16,130 bases of DNA, taken from JBOFLG01 sp051657745. GTDB taxonomy: Bacteria; Actinomycetota; Actinomycetes; Actinomycetales; Dermatophilaceae. Positions 7,477 to 14,913 of the stretch are shown piece after piece. The notes under the pieces were generated by a model, which was not told the origin of the DNA, did no database searches, and saw only the letters and a program-made list of their open reading frames with translations. Each line of letters begins with the position of its first letter. The first letter of the stretch is position 1. The position numbers were made by a program, and so were the translations under genes. Location: contig JBOFLG010000225.1 of NCBI GenBank assembly GCA_051657745.1, positions 1-16,130 of the forward strand. The letters are read 5' to 3'.

Positions 7477-8610
7477 TCAGCGTGCGGTGGTGGGGGCGAA
7501 AACTCTGGCGACAAGCCGCGCCGTGAGGTTGAGCAGGATGACGATGACAACGAGCAGCAGTGCCGCCGCCCAGGCCCGGTCGAGGCTGGGTTCACGGAAG
7601 CCGGGACTGAGCGGCTTGGTGAACATGTAATACGCGTAGACGGCGAGGGAGTTGAGCGGCCCGGAGGTCGGGTCCACGTTCAGCCCGCGCGCGTAGCCGA
7701 CGGCTACCAGCAGCGGCGCGGTCTCACCGATGACCCGCGAGATCGCCAAGGTGACACCGGATGCCAGCCCCGACGCCGCGGTCGGCAGCACGACCTTGGC
7801 AATGGTGCGCCACTTCGGCACACCAAGCGCCAGCGACGCCTCGCGTAGCTCGTTCGGGACGATCCGAAGCATCTCCTCGCTGTTGCGCACGACCGTGGGG
7901 ATCATCAGCACGCTCAGGGCCACCGCGCCAGCGGCACCGTTCTTGGTGCCGATGCCGAACAACACCGCCCAGAGCGCGAACGCGAACAGACCGGCGACGA
8001 TCGACGGGATGCCGGTCATCACGTCGACGAGGAAGCGGATCGTCCGCGAGACCTTGCCGGTGGGCTGATACTCGACGAGGAAGATCGCGGTGAACAGCCC
8101 CACCGGCACCGACACCAATGCGGCGATTCCGGTGATGATCAGCGTACCGAGAACGGCGTGGTACGCCCCGCCGACCAGCGGCGCCCCGGTGCGCTGAGTC
8201 GCCTGGTCCTGCAGACCGGTGACCCCGTTCATGGACTGGCTGAGAAACGCCGGCTCGAGCATCGTCGAGACACCCTGCGACACCACGGTCCAGAGCAGGG
8301 ACAGCAGGGGGATGACGGCCACCACGAACGCACCGCACACCAGGCCGCGCACCATCTGGTCAACGGCAACCCGGCCACCGGCCGTCATCCGGTAGACGAC
8401 GTACACGACGGCGAGGTACCCGATGAACGCGAGCACCGCAGCGAGCGCGACGTTGGTGCCGGTGAGTACCAGCAGTACTGCCGCGACCGTGGCCGCGCCG
8501 AGGCTGAGCGACGCATACCGGTTCGACGATGGCCGCACTGTCGCGAGTTCGACGCCTGGGATGTCGGCGAGCTTGCGGCTCTTCGGCCGGCTGGTCGTTG
8601 GCGCGCTCAT
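7477..8610 (-). CDS. pstA: Phosphate ABC transporter permease PstA
   Basis: PstA is one of the two membrane subunits forming the phosphate channel. From ATG 8610 it has 377 residues. Two hydrophobic helices near the N-terminus (about residues 34-70) precede the usual permease core; an extended N-terminus of this kind also occurs in other actinobacteria. The core includes GTLIITGIAALVSVPVGLFTAIFLVEY, then GIPSIVAGLFAFALW and the coupling EAA loop REASLALGVPKWRTIAKVVLPTAASGL, followed by SRVIGETAPLL. The ATG overlaps the pstC stop (TGATG), so translational coupling is expected. An in-frame open stretch continues upstream to 8652, but it lies inside pstC and is not used. Confidence 0.95.
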   Translation of the reverse strand: MSAPTTSRPKSRKLADIPGVELATVRPSSNRYASLSLGAATVAAVLLVLTGTNVALAAVLAFIGYLAVVYVVYRMTAGGRVAVDQMVRGLVCGAFVVAVIPLLSLLWTVVSQGVSTMLEPAFLSQSMNGVTGLQDQATQRTGAPLVGGAYHAVLGTLIITGIAALVSVPVGLFTAIFLVEYQPTGKVSRTIRFLVDVMTGIPSIVAGLFAFALWAVLFGIGTKNGAAGAVALSVLMIPTVVRNSEEMLRIVPNELREASLALGVPKWRTIAKVVLPTAASGLASGVTLAISRVIGETAPLLVAVGYARGLNVDPTSGPLNSLAVYAYYMFTKPLSPGFREPSLDRAWAAALLLVVIVILLNLTARLVARVFAPTTAR

Positions 8611-9569
8611 CAGTTGGCTCCCGAGAACTCGGCGCGGCGACTGACAATCCACCGCGCCACGAAGTTGACCCCGAGCGTGATACCGAAGAGCACCAGGCCG
8701 GCAGCGATCAACTCGGAGAGCCGCAGCCCGGCCGCCTCGGGGAAGTTAAGGGCAATCTCGGCGGGCACGGTGGTGTTGCCGCTGTTGATGAGATTCAGAC
8801 TGAGTGGCCCGGGCGAGAGGATGATCGCCACGGCCATGGTCTCGCCGAGCGCCCGGCCGAGTCCGAGCATGGTGCCGCCGATGACCCCCGGACGACCGAA
8901 CGGCAGTACGGCTGTCCGGATCATCTCCCACTTCGTCGCGCCCAGCGCGAGAGCGGCCTCCTCGTGCAGGGTCGGGGTTTGCAGGAACACCTCACGGGAC
9001 ACCGAGGTGATAATCGGCAGGATCATCACCGCAAGCACGAGCGACGCGGTGAGGATCGTGCGCCCCGTGGCTGACGAGGACTCGAAGAACGGCAGGAAGC
9101 CGACGTTCACCTGGAGCCAGGTGAACAGCGGCACCAGTGTCGGCGCAAACACCTGGAAACCCCACATCCCGAACACCACCGATGGGACCGCCGCGAGCAG
9201 GTCGATCACGAAGCCGACGACGGTGCCGATCCGGCGGGGCGCATAGTGCGACACGAACAGCGCGATGCCGACCGCGACCGGTGTGGCCACGGCCATCGCG
9301 ATCAGCGAAGCCACCAGGGTGCCGAAGACGAGCGGGCCGACATAGGAGAAGAAGCCTTCGCCGCCAGTGACGTCACCCGACTCCGCGCCAAGGAGCGGCG
9401 TCGCCTCCGCGATCAGGAAGATCGCCACCCCAGCGAGGATGAGCAGGATGCTGAGGGCGCTTGACGTGGCCAGCCCACGGAACACCAGGTCGCCGACGCG
9501 GCGCGCCGACTGCTGCTCCGCGCTCGATGTCTCGGGCTCCCGAGACGTGCTGACAGGGGGGGCGCTCAT
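8610..9569 (-). CDS. pstC: Phosphate ABC transporter permease PstC
   Basis: PstC is the second membrane subunit of the phosphate importer, with 319 residues. A polar N-terminus of about 30 residues leads to the helix SILLILAGVAIFLIAEATPLL, then GTLVASLIAMAVATPVAVGIALFVSHYAP, LLAAVPSVVFGMWGF, and the EAA coupling loop HEEAALALGATKWEMIRTAVLPFGRPGVIGG, followed by GRALGETMAVAIIL. All are typical of PstC. The start ATG 9569 has a GAGG Shine-Dalgarno about 7 bases upstream. The gene follows pstS after a 161-base gap containing strong hairpins and overlaps pstA by one base. Confidence 0.95.
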   Translation of the reverse strand: MSAPPVSTSREPETSSAEQQSARRVGDLVFRGLATSSALSILLILAGVAIFLIAEATPLLGAESGDVTGGEGFFSYVGPLVFGTLVASLIAMAVATPVAVGIALFVSHYAPRRIGTVVGFVIDLLAAVPSVVFGMWGFQVFAPTLVPLFTWLQVNVGFLPFFESSSATGRTILTASLVLAVMILPIITSVSREVFLQTPTLHEEAALALGATKWEMIRTAVLPFGRPGVIGGTMLGLGRALGETMAVAIILSPGPLSLNLINSGNTTVPAEIALNFPEAAGLRLSELIAAGLVLFGITLGVNFVARWIVSRRAEFSGAN

Positions 9570-9658
9570 GGCTGTCCTCGGTGTCGGGGGTGATGGTGCT
9601 CAGTATCGTCCGGTGCCACGCCGGTGCGGCGTGACCAGGTCGCGACAGTCACCACATA

Positions 9659-9690
9659 GCGACGGTCACCCCGGAGAGGGTGACCGTCGC
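9659..9690 (-). promoter_or_regulatory. Strong hairpin between pstS and pstC
   Basis: GCGACGGTCACCC (9659-9671) and its exact complement (9678-9690) give a 13-bp stem with a 6-base loop, 41 bases after the pstS stop. A third arm, 9642-9653, matches the 5' arm of the transcript with a single G-U pair, so it could form a competing 12-bp stem. Such structures commonly stabilise the pstS message or partly stop transcription, giving more PstS than PstCAB. That role is inferred. Confidence 0.6.
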
Positions 9691-9707
9691 ATCGCGGTCG
9701 TCGTGTG

Positions 9708-9723
9708 CAGGCCTCCGGGCCTG
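9708..9723 (-). promoter_or_regulatory. Short hairpin just after the pstS stop
   Basis: CAGGCC (9708-9713) and GGCCTG (9718-9723) form a perfect 6-bp stem with a 4-base loop, starting 8 bases beyond the pstS stop codon. Together with the larger hairpin it gives tandem structures in the pstS 3' leader of pstC. Confidence 0.45.
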
Positions 9724-9730
9724 GGGCCCG

Positions 9731-10831
9731 TCAACTACCAGCAGTGACCAGTTTCAGCGACGCCTCGGCCTTGGCGCGCAGGTCGGCAGAGATCGGCGCC
9801 GACCCGGCAGCCTCGGCCGAGGCCTTCTGGCCCTCCTCGGAGACGACATAGCCGACGAAGTCCTTGACGACATCGGCCGTGGCCGCGTCCTTGTAACTGC
9901 TGCACACGATGTGGTAAGAGACGAGAACGATCGGGTAGGCGCCCGACTCGGTCGTGTCGCGAGCCAACTCGAGCGCGAGGTCGCCCTCAACACCGGTCTC
10001 GGCCGGTTTCGAGGCGTCGACAACCTTGGCGGCCGCCTCGGGGCTGAACTCGACGTACTCGCTGCCGACGCCAACCTTGACCGCCTTCAGGTCACCGACC
10101 GCCGAGGCGTCGGCATAGCCGATGGCGCCATCGGTGCTCCCGACCACCTCGACGACGCCGGAGGTCTGCGCTGCGGCCTCACCGCCCTTCACCGGCCAGG
10201 CCTTGTCGGCCTCGTAGGTCCACGACTTCGGGGCCGCCGCGGTGAGGTACTCCATGAAGTTCTCCGTGGTGCCTGACTCGTCAGAGCGGTTCACCGGGGT
10301 GATCTTCGTGGCCGGCAGAGTGACACCCGGGTTGTCGGCAGCGATGATCGGGTCGTTCCAGGTGGTGATCTTGCGGTCGAAGATCTTGGCGATCGTGTCG
10401 GCCTTGAGTTGGAGGGAGTCGACGCCCTTGATGTTGAACGGCAGGGCCACCGGGGAGATGTACACCGGGATGTTCATCGCACCCTTCTCACCGCACACCG
10501 CGGTGACCTTGGCCCGCTCTTCGTCGTCGAGCGCGGCATCGGAGCCAGCGATGGTGACTGCACCAGCGAGCAGATTCTCCCGGCCGGCGCCCGAACCCAC
10601 CGAGTCGTACTGCACGGTGACGTCGGGCTGCTTGCTTTGGTACCCGGCGATCCAGGCACTCATCGCGGACTCCTGAGAGCTCGCGCCGGACGCCTTGAGC
10701 TGGCCGGACAAGGATCCACCAGCGCCAGCTGAGGTCGCCGCTCCGGTGGGGTTGTCATCGCCGCACGCGGCGAGAGCGAGGGTCGCCATGACGGCGACAG
10801 TGGCCGTGGCGCCGAAACGGTGAAGCTTCAC
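9731..10831 (-). CDS. pstS: Phosphate-binding lipoprotein PstS
   Basis: PstS captures phosphate outside the membrane and delivers it to PstCA. The 366 residues begin with a lipoprotein signal peptide, with charged MKLHR, a hydrophobic stretch, and lipobox LAAC with Cys23, followed by the flexible DDNPTGAATSAGAGG. Phosphate-site motifs include ASGASSQESAMSAWI (about 49-63), QYDSVGSGAGRENLLAG, GSDAAL, and NRSDESGTTENFMEYL. The start has a GAGAGG Shine-Dalgarno about 9 bases upstream. It is the first gene of pstSCAB; PHO-box repeats lie 110-142 bases upstream, so phosphate-starvation induction through PhoP is likely. Confidence 0.96.
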   Translation of the reverse strand: MKLHRFGATATVAVMATLALAACGDDNPTGAATSAGAGGSLSGQLKASGASSQESAMSAWIAGYQSKQPDVTVQYDSVGSGAGRENLLAGAVTIAGSDAALDDEERAKVTAVCGEKGAMNIPVYISPVALPFNIKGVDSLQLKADTIAKIFDRKITTWNDPIIAADNPGVTLPATKITPVNRSDESGTTENFMEYLTAAAPKSWTYEADKAWPVKGGEAAAQTSGVVEVVGSTDGAIGYADASAVGDLKAVKVGVGSEYVEFSPEAAAKVVDASKPAETGVEGDLALELARDTTESGAYPIVLVSYHIVCSSYKDAATADVVKDFVGYVVSEEGQKASAEAAGSAPISADLRAKAEASLKLVTAGS

Positions 10832-10940
10832 AGGTGGTGCCTCTCTGCTACAGATTGTCGCGACCTAGGCAGGCCGCTCCGGGGCCAGCGAGGTCCCCGA
10901 CGCGGCGACCGTAAGGAGATCAGGTGTCGGCGCCGGTGGA

Positions 10941-10973
10941 GCATGGTGAACGACGCGTGGCCCAGGTGTGAAC
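10941..10973 (-). promoter_or_regulatory. PHO box (PhoP operator) upstream of pstS
   Basis: Reading on the minus strand, three consecutive 11-base units are present: GTTCACACCTG (10973-10963), GGCCACGCGTC (10962-10952) and GTTCACCATGC (10951-10941). The outer two match the Streptomyces PHO-box consensus GTTCACC at 6/7 and 7/7, and their 22-base spacing is exactly two units; the middle unit is weak. The site lies 110-142 bases before the pstS ATG. A possible -10 (TTACGGT) occurs further downstream, but I cannot place the promoter with confidence. Confidence 0.75.
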
Positions 10974-10982
10974 AGCGAATTG

Positions 10983-11171
10983 TCACCGGCGCAGCTGACT
11001 CGCGAGCGCCGACGGCTGCGCCACGGACGGCAGGAGACGACGGGTTGCAACGACGCCGACGGCGGCCCACGCCACCAGGTGAGCACGGTCCAGGCAGCGC
11101 GGGCGGATGCCGATCTGCCGCATCCGATCCAGCACCTCGCGGGCGTCGAACCACTGCTCGGTCGTCGGTGG
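10983..11171 (-). other. Coding-like open stretch directly after the stop of the repeat protein; possible pseudogene remnant
   Basis: The minus-strand frame of the upstream small gene stays open for 62 codons after its TAG (11172-11174), ending with TGA at 10985-10983. The translation, PPTTEQWFDAREVLDRMRQI and onward to ALASQLRR, has about 86% G/C at third positions, as expected of coding DNA here. No ATG lies near its beginning; GTG 11135 is the first plausible start (50 residues). It could be the severed 3' end of a longer gene, a small independent gene, or chance. The rest of 10832-11171 holds the pstS promoter region; I see no other gene there. Confidence 0.35.
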
Positions 11172-11444
11172 CTATCCCGCCGGGACCGGCGGCGGTTCGT
11201 CATCCGGGACCGGCGGCGGTTCGTCATCCGGGACCGGCGGCGGTTCGTCATCCGGGACCGGCGGCGGTTCGTCATCCGAGACCGGCTGCGGTTCGTCATC
11301 CGGGACCGCCGCCACGCCGAGGATGGCGTCGATGCGGTCTTGGCTGAGCGGCCCGTCAGCGTGGAGCGCGGCGAGCACGAACTCACCGACGAGCTCGATC
11401 TCGTCCTGCAACTGCTCGTCGCGCAGCGACGGATCCCCATGCAC
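11172..11444 (-). CDS. Small acidic protein with C-terminal Pro/Asp octapeptide repeats; function unknown
   Basis: I do not recognise a named family. From GTG 11444 it has 90 residues: a predicted helical part LRDEQLQDEIELVGEFVLAALHADGPLSQDRIDAILGV, then a tail of five 8-residue repeats of the type PPPVPDDE. The helical part resembles small actinobacterial hypothetical proteins; the Asp/Ile spacing of SQDRIDAILGV suggests a short helix-turn-helix-like or docking segment, but this is a guess. GTG 11516 is an alternative start (114 residues); the codons between the two starts are poorer in G/C at position 3, which favours 11444. The gene lies upstream of pstS on the same strand. It ends in TAG with an open frame beyond it. 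Confidence 0.55.
   Translation of the reverse strand: MHGDPSLRDEQLQDEIELVGEFVLAALHADGPLSQDRIDAILGVAAVPDDEPQPVSDDEPPPVPDDEPPPVPDDEPPPVPDDEPPPVPAG
11182..11301. repeat. Five tandem 24-bp repeats within a coding region
   Basis: Units start at 11182, 11206, 11230, 11254 and 11278. The first four are identical and the fifth differs at two positions; a partial sixth follows at 11302. The unit is a multiple of three and encodes the octapeptide PPVPDDEP on the minus strand, so copy number can change without a frameshift. Identical copies suggest recent expansion. Confidence 0.9.
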
Positions 11445-11516
11445 TGGCTCACCGTAGGGCGGGTGAGGAGGCCGGGGGAACAGACCCGCCGCAAATGACC
11501 CATTGGAGCCATGCAC

Positions 11517-11820
11517 TGGCCCGATCTGCCGGGGCCCCGTTGCGCGCCATCGATGACGGTGTCGAGTGGGTGCCGGGCCGGGAGCGCCTCACGGCGCGTG
11601 GCCGCTCGTAGCGGCTGATGATGGGACCCGGGGCTGCCGCGGCCCGGCACCCACCGCAGACCCTAACGTGCTCCCATCGCCACGATGTTCCCGACGGCAA
11701 GGATCGAGCCCGATCGAGGGACGACCGCACGGAGGTATCGCCGAGGCCCGCTGAGGTACGGCCGGGACTGGGCGAGTCGCTGGCGCTGGTCGCGGCGCTG
11801 CCCGGTCGTGTGGAATCGGG
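11517..11820. other. Intergenic stretch without a recognisable gene
   Basis: This lies between the end of the unknown gene at 11821 and the small repeat protein. A 6-bp hairpin GCCGCT/AGCGGC with a 3-base loop is at 11601-11615. The 12-mer CCATGCACTGGC occurs at 11509-11520 and again at 11437-11448, covering both candidate GTG starts of the small gene. No convincing promoter or RNA gene is visible. Confidence 0.4.
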
Positions 11821-12483
11821 TCAGTCGAGGTCGCCGGCCCGCCAGAGCCGCGCCGACGCGCGCAGATCCTCACCGGTGGTGAGCATCGCTGCGGCGGTGC
11901 GGGTCAAGTCGCTCGCACCCTCGGGGTCGTTGTCGTCACGGTCGTGGGCGAGTTCGGCTCGGCCTGCGCTCACCACAGCACAGAACCCGGCAGCCCGCTC
12001 CAGGGCCACCGCGAGGTCCCCGTCGAACACGCCGGCAAGAATCTGGTCGATCACCCGCCGCAACTCCTCCGGCCGTGGCGGCTCGGCGATACCGGCCACC
12101 GCGTGCGCGACGTCGGTGAAGCGGATGCCGGCGGCATACTCCCGGCTCGACTGCTCGGGGCTGCGCCGGACCCACTCCCGCAGGGCATAGAGCCGCCACA
12201 ACGCGCCAGGCAGCGTGCGGGCTGGGCGGCCCGCCCAGAGGTCGGCGACAGTGGACAGACCGAGGTCGTCGACCAAGGCGACCAGGCGGGAGGTCACGGC
12301 GGGATCGTCGGTGGCGCGGCCAGTACCCACCAGGATCGCCGCCGTCTGATGCGCCACCTCGGTGGTCTCGGCGGGGCCGGGGAGCAGCCCGCCGTGCTCC
12401 TCGAGGTACTCCGGGCTCGCCGACACTGGGCGTCGGGGCACGGCCCGCTCACCGGGGCTCCGCGATGCGCCGTCGTCGCTCAC
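11821..12483 (-). CDS. Conserved-looking actinobacterial protein of unknown function
   Basis: I cannot assign a function. From GTG 12483 the protein has 220 residues, is rich in Ala, Arg, Glu and Asp, and looks wholly helical. It lacks a signal peptide, membrane helices and recognisable catalytic motifs. Distinct stretches are EYLEEHGGLLPGPAETTEVAH, LPGALWRLYALREWVRR, FTDVAHAVAGIAEPPRPEELRRVIDQILAGVFDGDLAVALERAAGF and a C-terminal LTTGEDLRASARLWRAGDLD. It resembles conserved actinobacterial hypothetical proteins that I recall without a name. A TACGGT hexamer ends 9 bases upstream of the start, and GGTGG lies 4 bases before it. The in-frame ATG 12516 is an alternative. It is transcribed divergently from the membrane protein gene. 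Confidence 0.7.
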   Translation of the reverse strand: MSDDGASRSPGERAVPRRPVSASPEYLEEHGGLLPGPAETTEVAHQTAAILVGTGRATDDPAVTSRLVALVDDLGLSTVADLWAGRPARTLPGALWRLYALREWVRRSPEQSSREYAAGIRFTDVAHAVAGIAEPPRPEELRRVIDQILAGVFDGDLAVALERAAGFCAVVSAGRAELAHDRDDNDPEGASDLTRTAAAMLTTGEDLRASARLWRAGDLD

Positions 12484-12704
12484 GCAACCACCGTAGACCG
12501 CGAGCGGGCCCGACATCCTCGTGGCGCTACCGATGCCGCACCGGCCCAGACGCCGGTCCACTGGTGGTTACGGTGAGCGAACCGCCACCAGCGACTGGCT
12601 CGGCGTCGCAGCTGGCCACCCCGGCCGGGCGCGGCCAGCATGCGCGCCAGGCAGCGCACCGTCGGCAGCTCGATCCGCGCGACCACAGATCTCAGGACGG
12701 ACAC
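12484..12704. promoter_or_regulatory. Divergent intergenic region
   Basis: This 221-base gap should hold promoters for both flanking genes. On the minus side, TACGGT (12493-12488) is a plausible -10 element very close to GTG 12483. On the plus side, TACGGT at 12569-12574 may serve the membrane protein gene. An imperfect inverted repeat, CTGGTGG (12561-12567)/CCACCAG (12585-12591), frames the latter and could be an operator. Confidence 0.35.
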
Positions 12705-13823
12705 ATGACCAGCGAGACCACCACCGGCGCACCGCCACACTCTCTGCGGACAGCCGCCACGGACGGCCGAGCCACCGCAATCTCCGCCACCCGGCCGCGG
12801 ATGACGACCTGGCGCGGCCGGGTGCGGTCTACGGTCGCCGAGTTTCACCGCCTCCAGTGCACCGACCTCGCCGCTGCACTCACCTATTACGCGGTGCTGT
12901 CGCTGTTCCCAGGGCTGATTGCACTGGTCTCGCTGCTCGGCGTATTCGGGCAGGGCGAGAGCACCGTGGAGGCACTGCTCGACGTGGTGCGCGGCATCGG
13001 CCAGCCCGACCTTGCCGAGCAGCTGGCCGGCCCGGTGCGTTCGACAGTTCGGGCCCAGGGCGCGGGGTTCGGCGTGGCCGCCGGGCTCGCCGGGGCGCTG
13101 TGGACGGCATCCGGGTACGTCGGAGCATTCGGGCGGGCGATGAACCGCGTTGGCATGATCGAGGAGAGCCGCCCGGGGTGGGCGCTGCGCCCCACCCGGC
13201 TGCTCATCACCGTGGGCCTCGTCGTCGCGGCGGCCCTCGTCCTGGTCGGGGTCGTCGTCGGCGGCGACCTGGCCCGCACCCTCGGCGATGCCATTGGGGT
13301 CGGTGAGCAGTTCGTGACGGTGTGGGACCTCGCGAGATGGCCGGTCGTGCTCGCCACCGTCGTCGTGATGGTGGCGGTGCTGTACTCCGTGACGCCGAGC
13401 GCGCGGCGGCGCTTCCGCTGGGTGTCCCTGGGCGCACTGGTGGCCATCCTCACCTGGGCGCTGGCCTCGCTGGCGTTCAGTCTCTACGTCGACAGTTTCG
13501 CCACGTACAACCGCACCTACGGCTCGCTCGCCGGCGTCGTGGTGTTCCTGCTGTGGCTGTGGATCACGAACGTCGCGCTGCTCTTCGGCGCCGTGATCGA
13601 TACCGAGCGCGAGCATGTCCATCAGCCGCAGCCGAACGAACCGACCGACCTGCGAGAACAGCCGCCGCGCGGTACTGGCCTGCCCATACCGGCCGAGTCG
13701 ACCCGGCGGCGCGCGGCGCGCGATTCGCACCGGCCGCGCCGGGGCCGGCCCGACACCGTGCCCCCCACCAACGTCGAGCTGGAGCCGCTGCCCTCCGACG
13801 TCGCGCGGGTTCGCGGCCGGTAG
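12705..13823 (+). CDS. YihY/BrkB (virulence factor BrkB) family membrane protein
   Basis: This is an integral membrane protein of the YihY/BrkB family, whose molecular function is not settled. From ATG 12705 it has 372 residues, with AGGA about 7 bases upstream. A polar N-terminus leads to LAAALTYYAVLSLFPGLIALVSLLG, the family signature. Six membrane helices are visible at about 58-81, 120-142, 166-188, 212-230, 240-263 and 272-298. The last contains YGSLAGVVVFLLWLWITNVALLFGA, another hallmark. The C-terminal 70 residues are polar and rich in Arg and Pro, and probably cytoplasmic. The name as an RNase BN is an old misassignment. cobT begins 10 bases after the stop. Confidence 0.9.
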   Translation: MTSETTTGAPPHSLRTAATDGRATAISATRPRMTTWRGRVRSTVAEFHRLQCTDLAAALTYYAVLSLFPGLIALVSLLGVFGQGESTVEALLDVVRGIGQPDLAEQLAGPVRSTVRAQGAGFGVAAGLAGALWTASGYVGAFGRAMNRVGMIEESRPGWALRPTRLLITVGLVVAAALVLVGVVVGGDLARTLGDAIGVGEQFVTVWDLARWPVVLATVVVMVAVLYSVTPSARRRFRWVSLGALVAILTWALASLAFSLYVDSFATYNRTYGSLAGVVVFLLWLWITNVALLFGAVIDTEREHVHQPQPNEPTDLREQPPRGTGLPIPAESTRRRAARDSHRPRRGRPDTVPPTNVELEPLPSDVARVRGR

Positions 13824-13833
13824 CCTCCAGCAC

Positions 13834-14913
13834 GTGGATGACGCCCGCGAACCGTCGGACGCCGGGTCGACCACCGACCCGGCCACCAGCCAGGTCGGTG
13901 GCCCGACGACCAGCGGCGCCCTCACCTCGGCGGAGCTGCAGGCCGTCATCGACGGCAAGACCAAACCACCGGGGTCGCTGGGGCGCATCGAGGAACTCGC
14001 AGTCCAGGTGGCACTGGTGCAGGGCACCGTGGCACCGACTGCCGAGCGGGTACGACACCTCATCGTCGCCGCCGACCACGGCATCGCCGCCCAGGGGGTA
14101 TCGGCATACCCACCGGAGGTCACCCGGCTGATGGTGTCGACGTTCCTCGCCGGGGGCGCCGCGGCCAGCGTGTTCGCACGCACCGTGGATGCCGACGTCA
14201 CCGTCATCGACGCTGGGTGCACCGGCGAACCGGTCGAGCATCCCGACCTGGTGCTCGCCCGCCTGGGCCCCGGCACCGCCGACTCCAGCCTCGGCCCGGC
14301 CATGACCGCGGCCCAGTGCGACGAGGCCCTGGCTGCAGGCGCACGGCTGGCAACAGCCGAGCCGGCCGAGGTGGTGAGCCTCGGCGAGATGGGCATCGGC
14401 AACACGTCATCCGCCTCGCTGGTCAGTGCGGCAGTGCTCGGCATGCCGGTCGCCGAGCTGGTCGGGCGGGGCACCGGCGTGGATGACGCCGGGCTGGCTC
14501 GCAAGGCTGAGGTGCTCGCGCGTGCCGGCGCCCGAGTGCCGGGGCGGCTCGCCGGCGCTGAGGCGCTGCGTGAGTTCGGCGGGTTCGAGATCGCGATGCT
14601 TGCCGGGGCGATGCTCGGGGCGGCTCAGGATCGCCGACTGGTGCTGGTCGACGGGTTCGTCGCCACCGCTGCGGCCGTCGCGGCCCTCGACATCGACCCG
14701 GGCATCCGACCGGCACTGGTATTCGCGCACCGCTCGGCCGAAGCCGGTCACACCCGGGTGCTTGACGCGCTCGGCGCCCGGCCGCTGCTGGACCTTGACC
14801 TGCGCCTCGGTGAAGGCACCGGAGCGCTGCTGGCGGTGCCACTGGTGCGCGCGGCCGCCGCGATGCTCCGCGAGATGGCCTCGATGGCCGACCTCGGTCT
14901 CGACCCGCCGTGA
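13834..14913 (+). CDS. cobT: Nicotinate-nucleotide--dimethylbenzimidazole phosphoribosyltransferase CobT
   Basis: CobT makes alpha-ribazole phosphate, the lower-ligand nucleotide of cobalamin, from dimethylbenzimidazole and nicotinate mononucleotide. From GTG 13834 it has 359 residues, close to the usual 350. Landmarks are KTKPPGSLGRIEELA (about 42-56), VAADHGIAAQGVSAYP, EMGIGNTSSAS, GFEIAMLAGAMLGAAQ, VDGFVATAAA, and GEGTGA with E327 in the position of the Salmonella catalytic base E317. The N-terminal 25 or so residues are Ser/Thr/Asp-rich and precede the family core. TAGCCT, 7 bases upstream of the GTG and overlapping the previous stop codon, looks like a -10 for a leaderless message. cobS overlaps the 3' end. 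Confidence 0.95.
   Translation: MDDAREPSDAGSTTDPATSQVGGPTTSGALTSAELQAVIDGKTKPPGSLGRIEELAVQVALVQGTVAPTAERVRHLIVAADHGIAAQGVSAYPPEVTRLMVSTFLAGGAAASVFARTVDADVTVIDAGCTGEPVEHPDLVLARLGPGTADSSLGPAMTAAQCDEALAAGARLATAEPAEVVSLGEMGIGNTSSASLVSAAVLGMPVAELVGRGTGVDDAGLARKAEVLARAGARVPGRLAGAEALREFGGFEIAMLAGAMLGAAQDRRLVLVDGFVATAAAVAALDIDPGIRPALVFAHRSAEAGHTRVLDALGARPLLDLDLRLGEGTGALLAVPLVRAAAAMLREMASMADLGLDPP

Noticed and set aside
6127..7848. Plus-strand open frame of 573 codons
   Set aside because: It is antisense to pstB, the end of pstA and the kinase start; its translation shows no domain.
9105..9135. GTTCACC and GGTGAAC heptamers as further PHO boxes (also near 7616 and 8092)
   Set aside because: They are single copies inside pstC and pstA coding sequence without 11-base repetition.
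11182..11301. Regular 24-bp repeats as a CRISPR array
   Set aside because: Units are directly contiguous with no spacers and encode an in-frame octapeptide.
12480..14504. Minus-strand open frame of 674 codons
   Set aside because: It is antisense to the BrkB-family gene and cobT, which have clear family motifs; long antisense frames are expected at this GC content.
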